Below the pieces are notes generated by a model, which saw nothing but the letters and a program-made list of their open reading frames with translations, was not told the DNA's origin and made no database searches. A program made the position numbers and the translations under genes. A stretch of 64,000 nucleotides of DNA, taken from NCBI GenBank assembly GCA_018389105.1, contig JACATO010001136.1, positions 248,001 to 312,000 of the forward strand, read 5' to 3'. Numbering within the stretch: the stretch's first letter is position 1; the number at the start of each line of letters is the position of its first letter. The stretch is from Nautilus pompilius. Its lineage: Eukaryota; Mollusca; Cephalopoda; Nautilida; Nautilidae. This document shows positions 33,430-45,226 of this stretch, piece after piece.

Positions 33430-34275
33430 TTTAAAGTTACTTTCCTGTGGTTGATATTTACTCGAAGGCCCCTATGGAAACCTGCAGTTGTGCGCCCCGT
33501 CACAGATTTGCTATATATTATATCCAAAATTACATACGTTCTAGCCATCATCACTCATTTTTGGCACTTGTGTGCTCACCAGAAGTACATCACCCTAAAA
33601 TGATCAGGGTTTTTTTAAGCTCCTTCTGGCAAAACTGTGGCTTAAAGAATTTAATTAAGTTATCAAAATTTAGGCACATTAATGATTGATTACATCTGAA
33701 GTTAAGCAATACGATTATGAATTAGAGACTTGTAATTGAACGCCAAGGTGTTCAATATCACTACAAATACTCTGTGTTGAGTAATAAAGTGAAATTACTC
33801 TTAAAAGACGTCGAACTCGACATCTGTCATGAGTAGAGTGGATTGGGGTACCGTAAACCCCCTTATTTTGGGCAAGATTTTAACAAGGCTGCTTCCGCTT
33901 CACAGTACCGGATAAAGCAGGGCGGTAATTTGCAAAACTGACAGTTATTTGAGTATGAAACTACAAGAATCACAATTTTTAACTTTTTGATTCTATTTTT
34001 AAAATTTCCACAATATTAAAGCGGTCAACGTATATTTCTTACTAAAAAAGAAACTTCAAGTTTACAACGTTAACATTTGCCTCTTTAATTTTAATTACTG
34101 TTAAAAGTTAAATTTTAATAATTTCTTTGATGCATTGAAAAAATAGCTTTTTTTTTTGTTGGAAAAATAAAGATTGGGCTGGCCAGGGTTATTTCATAAT
34201 TTCATAATGTAGCCAATTTGCTTATCAAAATGAAATAATATAAAAAAAAACAACAAAAACAGAGTTCACAAAATT
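33430..34275. other. Intergenic stretch between RPUSD3 3' end and SELENOK promoter
   Basis: About 850 bp of AT-rich sequence with no exon, RNA gene or repeat recognised. Confidence 0.5.
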
Positions 34276-34280
34276 TTTAG

Positions 34281-34286
34281 TTTATT
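34281..34286 (-). promoter_or_regulatory. RPUSD3 poly(A) signal
   Basis: AATAAA on the minus strand about 105 nt after the RPUSD3 stop codon. Confidence 0.55.
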
Positions 34287-34390
34287 GTAGACTTCCTCAG
34301 GAGGCCATCAGCAACGATTACCAAATAAATCACATACATTGCCTACAGCACTGCAGTTGAAATTGTATGGAACAAGACAAACCTCAACAC

Positions 34391-37300
34391 TCAGTTTGGG
34401 TTTTCCTCAAGCTGGGATTGAAAAATGATTTCAAAGTTATAGTTGAGCCCAAGCTTTTGTAATGTCTTAGAGAAGAAAGGTGGCCATGGAGCCTGAAGGG
34501 AGACAGCTGTTGGTGGATGAGGCAGTCCTGACAGGTCAATCCTTGCCCGGTGCAAGTGAAGAGGCAACTGCTGGGACAGGCATTCAGAACCTTGAAACAG
34601 CTGAGACTTGAGATTGCAAGGAAGAATCTATATTTAAAAAATTTTTTAAAAGAGAAAAAAAAAATTAAATAATTCTTACACTAAAAAACTACAAATTCTC
34701 AAATAACTACAAAATATCTTGTACATTGTTATTATAACCTTAGCAGAAGTACAAAATTGCTCATATTTGTATTGTGTGTTTGAACAGTGAACTATAATGG
34801 GATGATACTGGTGATACATTATTCATAGAATTTGTTTAGTTCAAGCATTCCACCTCTACCATCACCTTATCAATATTGGAATCCTTAGTTGCCATCATCA
34901 AGAGATCTGCTTGGCACAGTGGGCTGAAGTGCTGATAAAATTATGATATGCAAAGCAACAGGTTCAATACCAATTCCAAAAAAAACAGAAACATAACAAC
35001 CTTCTCAGGATTAAACCTGCATAATGGAAATTGGGAATGGTAAGAAAACAAAAGTTTTTTAGATAATTGTTATACTACTAAAAAGATAATGGGGAAAGCA
35101 TGAACTTTCCAATATTGAGTTTATCACTGTTAGATAACCTCCCCTGTTCCAAAGCAACTCCAACTAAATACTGTACAGTGGAATCACAAGTATGCAAATA
35201 AGATGACTTCGGTGAAGAATGGCTTGTAGGAAAAAAAATAGTAGACCTAAGAGCACCCACTACCTATTTCTCACATGAAAATAATCAGATGAATAATAAA
35301 TCTTCACCATGCCTAATTTATCACGTTCTTTTCTTTCTTTCTTTTTTTTTACATTACTATGCATTTTAAAAATAGATCTAGTTTTGAGCAAGTTTCATTT
35401 TATTTAAATTTAGTTGCACACATTTCAAGAAAAGCAAGCAGGCAGCGTAGCAATAAGAGAGCAGCAAAAGCCAGCCCTGTAAACAATAGGAGAGCTAGGC
35501 TGCTTCTAGCTTCAGTCAAATTAAAAGTTAGTAGTACAAATTTCTTTAAAATCAAATTAAAACTAAAATTGTTCCATGCAAGTGTCTTTTTTTTTTTAAA
35601 GCTTGCTTAAAATAGATAAATGAATGAATAAGATAAGAGGAATTTGCTTTGAAAATGACCACTGCCTAATAACATACCTGGTGGCCAACATCTGCAGCAT
35701 GTGGCTCAATGAGTAGTGGAACTCCAAGAACAGACTGCACACGAGATGAATACATGTGATCCCCTAGTATACTGCACAGCTGTCGGGTTGTGCTCACCTC
35801 CAGTGAGTGCCATTTATCTAAACACACATGTAAGAATTTTTTTTAAAAAACCGAGTTACTGCTAACTGAAAATGTTTTATTTAATTTTTTAAAATCTAAA
35901 TCCTAGCAGTTAAGCTAAATATACAGTGAAGTTTTCATCAGATCTGCCATGAAATTAAAGAATTATTTTGGATGCCAAACCATTAACTCTCTGCAGCAGG
36001 TTAGCATAGTGGGCTCATCTGCCTGGATGGCTACAGTTTAGCCACTAGTAGTATGGTCTCACTTGCTGTTTTTGTACCAGCATTCTGCATAGGATATTCT
36101 CCAGTACGTTTTCTCTCTCTCTCTCTCTGAAGTTGGCAGTATCCAACCTGCTTGCTGAGTAGAGATCACCTCTGACTGAAACACCCACACATACCCCAAC
36201 TTTTGCTTCAGTCAGTTAGGAGTGTACAAAAGAAAGAACAAACTCTTTTAGACTGAATTGCATGTATTTTTTCAAAAAAATCAGCAAAATAGCCCAAGTC
36301 TTATGAGTAAAATTTTGTAGTCTGCTTAAAAGTCAGCAATTAGATACATCTGAGTGATTACTAAACACTACAGTAACATGACATTTAAAATAAAAATAAA
36401 ATAAAATATAAATTGATGAGAGACTTAAAAAAATTGTTTACAAAATAGAAACGTCAATTATTAAAAGAAAATTAATCTTTTTAGTAGATGAGCATTCACT
36501 TTTTTTTAAAAAAAGAGATGGAGTATCTTTGAAATATCCCTGCTGCATGGTGTGGCAGCTTCAATGTTTCACTACTTCAGTGATCCAGAATGGATACTGG
36601 ACCTGTAAAACCAAAATATTTAGTCAGCAATTAACAATTACAAATTTCCATGGGACATATTTATAAAATGGTTGAAATGTTTTGAAGACTCTAGTAACTT
36701 ATGCAATTGTCATTATCATCTACAAGTGTAGAAACACCTGATGAGGTTGAGTGGTGACATGCACCTAGTCTCTTTAGTAACTGAATTATAAGCAAATATC
36801 CATTAATAGCATCAGTGTGAACCAGTGTATAAAATAAAAAAAAACTGGAAAGATAGCCACTTCTCTTCCTGCTTCTTTGTAATAACTAAATTCAAATAAA
36901 ATAACTAAATCAACCTCAGTAGTTTAAAGGAGTGTACTAATTACAAAATGAGCATTTCCACAGTCTATTCATAAGCTGAATCTTCTCTTTCTGCTGCTGC
37001 AGCAACCAGGATCTACAAAATTCACCTAGTGGGTTTTTCAGCAATCAGCTGTTAGATGAGTTCTTCTGAGTAGATGTCAGCTATTGCAACATTGCATTGT
37101 GGATATACAGGGTGATCAAAAACTATGCAGTGGAAAACATCCACTTTATACAGGTAAAAATTTGACACCTTTAAAGCACTATGTACGCTCCCATATGAAA
37201 CATTTGCTTGTTGAAAAAGTTGACACAGCAATTTTGAAGGGCTCTGAAGCATTGCATCTGAAATTTTGAACAGCTTCTCCTCATCCAACACTTTTGGCCG

Positions 37301-40300
37301 ACCTGATTGCAGATAATCCTCAACTGAACCAGTATCTTCAAATTTCCTAACCAATGCCCTCACAGCATTCCTTTTTGGAAGCTTTGCATCAGGAAATTCT
37401 TGTAAGAACTCATTTTCAACTCTTGTGGTGTATTTACTGTTATTTGCATACACTTCCTTAATGAGAAAGATTTGTTTGACATTTTAAAGTACCATTACAC
37501 AAAAATTACGTTTCACTTTTGCAAATTTAGTGCCAACATCTGTTGGTCATTTTTGGAACTACAGTAAAAAACAACAAAGCACAAGGAGGAGAATCAAAAA
37601 TGATTACAAATATACTCTACTGCATAGTTACTTTTTGATCACCTTGTATTTTCTTAATTATTAGCAGACAAAAATGCAAGTCCCTTAAAACGTTTTATGA
37701 CAAACACTTGCCTTTGTTTGTATCAAATTTAACTAAGGCACAACCCAGTTTTCTGTTGGCTTTTAAGATCTCTCGCCTTATCCTCATTTTCATCACTATA
37801 CCTCGTGACAATTGACTCTTTGATGATCTGTCCAATATCACAGTCTGAAAATGAGAAAATAAGAGAGTCTCACTTTCCTCTATGTGAAATGTCAACAATA
37901 ATGAGAAAACTCCAGTATGTTCATGAAAAATATTGCAATAATTTTTTGGAGCCTACCAGAAGTAAATTTTATAAATTTCATCTTGCCTGTTATATATTAG
38001 CTTCTATGCTTCTTATCCAGAATTTAATAGTCAAATACATAACAAGTTGATTGTCCAATTTCCATTTCTACTTTCCCCTTAGTCTGCCACCTGACAACGA
38101 GAAAATATTTAGGAGTGGAGGTTGGTGAAGAAATTCGCACAGTTAGTTATCTCCCTTACAAACTTTGGGTGACTTCACACCTGAAACGAGGACTTCAGCA
38201 CAAAAGCAGTCCAATCCTAATTTTATGAAATTAAAAAAACAATAGTAGTAAAGTTACATCTAAACTATGTTTTAATAAATTACATGCAATGAAACAGTCA
38301 AATGGAAAAAAAAAAAAAAACCTATTTAAAGAAAAAAAATATTTCTCATAATTTTTGGGTTTTAAATTATGTGAAAATCAAAAACCATTAATTAGGAAAA
38401 TGGAAGATTTAATAATCATAATCTAATATATATTTTCCTGCATTTCTAGTTCATTGACATAAGTTGATAATTTTCCTGGAACTGACAGTATATGAGTGCA
38501 ATAAATTCCATCAATTCTTGCAAATTTTTTTGGTTATCTTGCTCTCTCAAGCAATTCCACATGTAAGTCAACGACAAAAACAAGGTCCAACACTTAGCTT
38601 ATCTAATCTGATGGAGGTGGTTTTGCTGCACAGAGAGATATAAATAATATCACTCTCAGTGGTATAGGGTTAACCACTGCTGCACTGACTTTGATAACGT
38701 ATGCATGCCCATCATCATGTGTTATTAATATTCTTTTACTCACCAACAGTTTTTCACCAATCATTTTTTTGGTAAGGAAAACTTCAAACTGTTCTATCCA
38801 ATCTCCTGGCGGTATCCCAACTGTTACTGCTCTATAAGTGAAAAAATATGTCTATGTTTATTTAACTTATTTCATAGCAGTCCTCCATAACCAACTGTTT
38901 CTTCACAACCAAGAAATTGAAAACAAACCATGTCCATCCATTAGGCATCAGAGGAAACCCTGCAGTTTATTACAAACTATTGCTCTTTACAAAGAAACTG
39001 CAGTACACACAATGACACATTCCATTACTTTCTAACCAACTGTATCAATGCCAGCAGCTAAATTGTAACATTATTAATAATGGAGGTTAGACACCTGCAC
39101 TGCTAAGGTTGGGAGACAGAGTTCAAATCCCAGCTGGGGTTGACTCAGTTTTTCATACCTCCTTGGCATGGGTTTCTACCCACACCTGAAAGAAATTAAG
39201 ATTTCTAGTAAGGATTTTCTGGGTACTTGTGGTGTGACCTTTACTGCTCAAGTATCCCTAATGGTACCCAGGTAACTTGCTTGGTCATCACCAAGGTTGG
39301 TGCTCTACATATTTCCCTTTCGAGCTCCCTGATGTGAGATGTCCTCAACACCTCGAAGTCAGGACAGGGGCCTGCAAAGCAAGTGAAGTAATTTTGTTTG
39401 TTTTGCTTTCTTTTATTTGTACAAATCACAACACTATTTCCAAAACTAATCAATTTAACACCCCTAAACTTCAGTAGGCTGCACAGAGGAGAATATTAAA
39501 ATAGTAAAATGGATTAAGCATGCATTCCCTGGAATAATTCCAAGTTTTAAACATTTAGAATATGCTGAATAACAAGTAAGTTGCTTTGGATTTTAGACAT
39601 TTAAGAAACCTAATAAAAATAATTTCAAAATAGTAGAGGTTTTAAGTGTGTTGACAGCAACAAATACATGCAGCTGTCTGCAGTTGGGGTCATTATTACC
39701 AGCTGGCCAAGATTTAAGCATGGCTTGATATTAGGAAACACTTCCTTTTAGTAAGAGAATGTTAATAAATGTAATAAATTAGCAGTAAATTGAATTAATG
39801 GTGACATCAATCTAAAAATCATGCTGATAAATGTCTCTTCCCTAAGCCACTATGGCTTTCTGCCTCATATCTGTACCAAACATCTTCCATAAAAAAATAT
39901 ATAATTGTCAATCATTCCTTTCTCACTGTAAAATCAGGTGTCAGTATCTGAAACCCCTATGTCACATAATATTAAACATTGAGGTGTTCTACAATATTTG
40001 AAATGCACACAAATATTTTTTTTTTATTTTCAAAATTCTATGTTATGTCAATCATCTGCAGAAGAGGGACTAACTCAGTCTGGCTAACCTCCTATAGCAT
40101 GGTTTCTTTAAGTTATTCTGTACCAGTTAAGAATAATTCTACTAGGGTCTTCCAGTATGTACATTAATGAGGGGACTTATATAGATGTGCATGAACTAAA
40201 TATCACCTAGCTTTAGTTTCAAGGCTTCTCTGGTGTTTACATAGTAACCCGCTTTGCTACTGGGCTGCAAGCCTACTAACTCTTCTGAATGACCCACACA

Positions 40301-43234
40301 CCGAGAACAGGCCTTTGTGGAATGGGTGGTTGGCTATAATCAGACAGTTAAGCTGAGAAATTGTAAGGAGGAATTCTATCACAATGAGAAGTCATTTACC
40401 TGCATAGTTTTTATCATCTTCAGTATATTTATACCAATGAAGTGTAATGTTTAAAATACAAAAACTAAAGTTATTACAATTTTTTTAGTATTATTAAGCT
40501 CTCAGTTATAATAATTCCAACTTTATCAAACCAAATGATTAAGAATCTAATTAATGTTTAGGTAATTTAAAAAAAAAACAGTTTTTCATTTTTTTTCGCT
40601 GCAGCAACACTGAGATGACATCTCATATATGATATTTATGATATATATTAATTCTCAGAGAATTTTACAGTTATATATTATGAGAGAGACAAACTCAATC
40701 CAAATATTTAAATGCTTGTTTTCTTCTTGATATCCAATTTATCACTGGAAAAATATAAGGAGCCATATCTGTCTCCGTGGAGTTTTCAACATACAGATAA
40801 CTCTGGAAAAACTTCTTTCCTTGACGAGCTTGTTCAATGTTCCTTCGAACAGCTTTTTTCACCATACCATTCCGAGCAAGAACCACAAGACCACTATAAA
40901 ATCTGAAACAACAAAACAATTATGCATTGTTATATAGCTGAAAAAGATTACAATAATTCTTTAAGACATAAAAAAAGTTATTTGTGTTATTTACAGTAAG
41001 TAGATGATTATTTCAAAGCATTTCCCAGTACCTTGTTAGCAGTAACTTTGAAGTGAATATATACATCTATTAAAAAAACAGATAAATATAAATAAGAAAG
41101 AAAAATATATCAATCATCTTCAGTGAAAAAATCAAAACCTAAGATAATAATTAAAACAATCACTTTTTTTTTTGTTGCACATAAGTAATTCATGGAGGGT
41201 ATTAATGAAGCATAAATTGTAAATGGCAAGAGTCAACATAATAAAACCAATCAGCATTTACCGGTTTAACGAAATAGCCACCTGTAAGTCTGGTTCATTA
41301 AAATGAGTTCTCAGTTGAGTCATGACATCGAGGAAAGAAAGGTCATCTGTCGGTGCTTCAGACAAAACTGAATTATCAACACTGATCAAGTTCTCTTTAC
41401 CACTGTGTTTTCCTTCAAAGTAGATTATTTTAAAAACAGTCATTCTTTTGATTAGTTTTATTTATGAACAGTTACAATAATACATCAATGTAACCTCAGA
41501 ACATAGTAGCTTCAGAATCTCCTCATATAATAATAGCAAAACTTTTTACATGCATCATATTTATAATACATATTTACATATGAGACTATTCTTGAAAATA
41601 AACATGCTGATGTGTAGCAGTGGAATTAATTCAATAACATCAACGTGAATCCCAAATCTTTTAAGCCTTGGAGACTGCCTGAAAGTTTCAAGTTATTGTA
41701 TTTAAAAAAGTTTTCCCTACCATTTCTAGAAGACAGATAATATTCATTTTCTAGCTTTTGTTTGCAACCATAGCTTTAAGAGATAGAAGAAAACAAAATA
41801 GCCCACAATGAAATATTTTAAGAAATTTGGATTTTATAACTGTTAGCTAAAATGTTATAACTTTTTGTTCGCTTTTACTTTACTTTTGAAAGGATTTGGG
41901 TATTATGATTTACAGTTCAAGTTATGTCTTAGTTGTGATAATTCTAGATGCTTATCATATGAAGTAATCATAGTTTTTTTCAAAATTAGGTACAAACAAA
42001 TTAAAAATATACATGCATTTACCTAATTATATAACAAATTATTTATACATAAAAGCAAGTATTTATTGACTTTTCTAGTGTTAAGATTTTGATTGTTTTT
42101 GCTTCACATAGTTAAAGCCCAACATAATATATTATGTCCAATTCAGTATTATGTTAAAAAATATATTCTTTTTGGTGTGTATGCATGTGAAGTCAAGTCA
42201 ATTTTTTTTTTTAAAAATGTCTAGAAGTCTCATCTGTAATATTTAGGTGATCTTGACAATTACTCAGTAGGGTGTGCAAATTTGTAAGCAAAATTTTACT
42301 TTTAATTCATACAAACCACATTTTATATCCGAATACTTACCATAGACAGACATATCAGTAGGTTTATTTATAACAATAATATTTTCTGAAAATAAACAAA
42401 AATGGAAAATATCAAAATCCATCTATTATTATTTAGCTTAATTCATTTGAATATATTACACTATGTACAGTATTTACTAAAAAAATAATAGCCTGCCTCT
42501 ATTCTCCATTCCACAAATTAAAAAAAAATGGTTTATTGTCAAAAGCGACAGAAATTGCATTTGAAAATAGCTATCCATAAAGAAATTCTGGGATTAAGAT
42601 TCTTGGTGGTACTAACTATTTTAGCTAAGTCAATGGGAGTTAATTAAAGATAACATAACAAAGATTGCAATTGTCTCCCTTAACCATTTTTTCATTCTTA
42701 CTGTTTAAACTGCTCTTTTAGTATTACATCTTTTAAAGTTTGTGTCAAAAGATATTTCTTAAATTTATAGTATCTCCTTAACAGAAATAATAATAATAAA
42801 AACAACAATAATAATAATAATAACAATATCTTACCATCTGTGTAGATTACATTGTACAATATTTGGCTTAATGAAATCCTTTTTTTGTCAAAGATGTGAT
42901 TTTCATTTCTGGTTTCTTGTTTTTCTAGAAAACTCCCTGCTGCAGTTGTATACAATGGTGCAAAGCAACTAAACTGTCCATATTTTGTGCTATACTGATC
43001 ATGACGAAAGCAAAAGAGATTGAAAGTTTTGCATTTTTTGCAAGTAACATGCTTTTGATTGGAACGAAAAATATTGTATGACCATTTTAGTGTGCAAACG
43101 TTCTTTCCTTCTGATATTCCAAGACAGCAAAAAAGACTCTTTTGAATTTTCTGTAACATGAATTTTTTAAACATATTCCTGTGAAGAATATGTCTTTGAA
43201 TACAACTGTGCACACTCATATATACACATGTCAT
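34391..43234 (-). CDS. rpusd3: RPUSD3-type RNA pseudouridine synthase (complete, eight exons)
   Basis: Exons: 43234-42835, 42385-42341, 41412-41262, 40902-40795, 38831-38744, 37844-37712, 35817-35678, 34627-34391. Phases close to 433 residues plus stop. The basic N-terminus (MFKKFMLQKIQKSLF from Met21) fits a mitochondrial presequence. The RluA-fold landmarks are IVINKPTDMSVYG (about residue 137) and SLNRFYSGLVVLARNG (from residue 196). The RPUSD3-specific C-terminus is SILGDHMYSSRVQSVLG, QLPLHLHRARIDLSG and PWPPFFSKTLQKLGLNY. In mammals RPUSD3 acts in mitochondrial RNA granules, implicated in modifying mt-mRNA and 16S rRNA biogenesis. The usual catalytic Asp of HRLD aligns with Asn198. Intron 6 starts with GC. 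Confidence 0.9.
34908..34985 (+). mobile_element. tRNA-derived SINE fragment
   Basis: A box TGGCACAGTGGG at 34912-34923 and B box GGTTCAATAC at 34961-34970, in RPUSD3 intron 7. Head region only; the tail is not clear. Confidence 0.5.
36000..36200 (+). mobile_element. Possible SINE remnant
   Basis: GGTTAGCATAGTGGG at about 36000 resembles a tRNA-like A box and is followed by a (CT)n tract at 36110-36128. No B box is visible, so support is weak. Confidence 0.25.
37106..37648 (-). mobile_element. mariner-like element with terminal inverted repeats, internally deleted
   Basis: Left end TACAGGGTGATCAAAAACTA and right end, in reverse complement, TACAAGGTGATCAAAAAGTA are near-identical inverted repeats about 540 bp apart in RPUSD3 intron 6. 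The minus-strand frame (from 37453) encodes a transposase N-terminus: FPDAKLPKRNAVRALVRKFE followed by TGSVEDYLQSGRPKVL. This is the helix-turn-helix type found in mariner-like transposases of arthropods and other invertebrates. No catalytic domain remains, so it is non-autonomous. Its right end is 64 bp from the RPUSD3 exon 6 donor. Confidence 0.65.
39065..39200 (+). mobile_element. tRNA-derived SINE fragment
   Basis: GGTTAGACACCTGCACTG followed by B box GTTCAAATCC at 39121-39130 and CAGCTGGGG. It lies in RPUSD3 intron 4. Confidence 0.5.
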
Positions 43235-43559
43235 CTTGAATACTGGTGTAACACTAAAAGTTGTTTTTAGTGTGTCTCCATGATGTCATGAAAATCTGAA
43301 ACTGAAAGCGTACATTTAAAAATAGATATTGAACTGTTCAAAGAATATTAAAAACAGAGATATAAACACATTTTTGTTTTAAAAATTTTAATTACTATAA
43401 AAATGCCCTGCTTTTATTTCAAAATTTACAATTGACTCATATGTTGTTTTTTTTACAAGCTACCAGCTACTAATAATTTTTAAAACGTTATATTATAATC
43501 ACTTATTGTAATTCTACTTCCTTAACCAGCAATTACCTATTGTATAAAAAGAATTACTA

Positions 43560-44090
43560 AATGTCTTGTCAACGCCTGTGAGGCATGGACACTTACAGAA
43601 AGTTCCAAAATGAAACTACAAACAGACCAACGAGAAATGAAGACAATAATCATTAGAGTGATGGAAAGGGCAAAGTTTGAGATGAGAAGATTCGAAGATG
43701 TTCTGGCATTGTAGATATTGTGGATCGTGTCAAACCCCCACCGCCCTTCAAATGTGTATACTCAGCACCTTTCATAACAAGTCTCTACATCGCCCCGACC
43801 ACCCACACGTTATTCATTACGAGTGTGCTGACTAAATGTACAGCCAGCTCGACACAAATACCAACCGGGGTAGTGTGAATTGATACACGGAGAGTTAAGA
43901 AACTGGAATTAGCTCGAACGAAGCCGGATGCCCCCCGACCTTTGCTGTAAGTGAGCACCAAGAGGGACGAGATCAGGTGGAGAGGTGGCGGAATGAGGTA
44001 GGCAGAGCAAAAAATGAAGGTGGTAACTGACACCTACAAACGTACCAAATCGCTATAGATGCAGCTAGCCGCAAATCCTAAGAAGGAACC
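43560..44090 (+). pseudogene. Non-LTR retrotransposon (LINE) reverse transcriptase relic
   Basis: The plus strand reads NACEAWTLTESSKMKLQT at about 43570, matching the conserved YGCEAWTLT segment after the palm of CR1/Jockey/RTE-type reverse transcriptases. A WRG-like C-terminal segment follows near 43965 (KRDEIRWRGGG). Stops and frame changes throughout show it is dead. It occupies the space between the divergent RPUSD3 and BAP1 start codons. Confidence 0.5.
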
Positions 44091-44099
44091 AGTCAACAA

Positions 44100-44624
44100 C
44101 CCTTTGTAAGAATCCTAAATGTCCGACTTTATACTAAATTCTTAAATATCGCGGCTTAGCAGCATGCAGCCATTACCGGTGTCCCGGTAAATTTAAACTC
44201 TCGTCCAGGCCGCTATCCAACCTTATGGTTTCAAGCACAGTATTTATTTAAAGACTTGGAATGCATGCTGCCTATTTATAAATAGCTGGAGTCTGTTTAA
44301 TGTAAGTTATTAATTGCACTAAACAATAAGTTAAATTTAAAAAAAAAAAGAAAAAAGAAATATCTATTCAGTGATAATACTGATCGGGACTGATATTTAT
44401 AGGACACCGAAACATTTTACTCCACAAAGCTTAAAAAAAAAAAAAGCAGATTAAATTAAAACCCGACAAATAATGGACGAAAATTAATCCTAACGACGCG
44501 TTTTTGTTTTTATGTTTAATAAATATTTAGATTATATTTTGTGTGTTTAGATTGTTCTATGGTGCGAAAGTTGGTGCGAAGGAGGTCCGATAGCTTTACC
44601 TCGATGGAGACTGTTTAGGATAAC
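44100..44624. promoter_or_regulatory. BAP1 upstream and promoter region
   Basis: About 525 bp between the LINE relic and the BAP1 ATG; the RPUSD3 start is at 43234, so the pair is divergent. No TATA box or distinctive motif could be fixed. Confidence 0.25.
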
Positions 44625-44937
44625 ATGAACAAAGGTTGGCTGGAACTTGAAAGCGATCCCGGTATCACGCTTTATTCACATTTTCTGATCCGTTTTCTCG
44701 TGTTTTTTTTTGGTTGCTCTTCTTCAATTACGTTAGCGGCGCGCCAGGGTTTATTTTAAACCTGAAGATACAGACCGTCTGTTCGGCACACACATATATG
44801 TGATCTCCGTGTCACACCGCACCGGAGTCAGATCGGAGTGTAGGGTCTTTCTCGAAACAGGGAGCCCCGCGGTTCCCCCAGTTCTTCTACGAAAGGAGTT
44901 ACACACACACACATTCACTCACTCACTCACACACTCT

Positions 44938-44968
<31 letters not shown>

Positions 44969-45195
44969 TTCTTCTACGAAAGGAGTTACACACACACACA
45001 TTCACTCACTCACACCCACTCACACACACACACACATATATATATATTTCTTCTACGAAAGGAGTTACACCCACCCACACATTCATTCACTCACACCCAC
45101 CCACACATTCACTCACTCACACACCCACACACACTCTCTCTCACACACCCACACACACTCTCTCTCACACACTCTCACACACACTCACACACACT

Positions 45196-45226
<31 letters not shown>

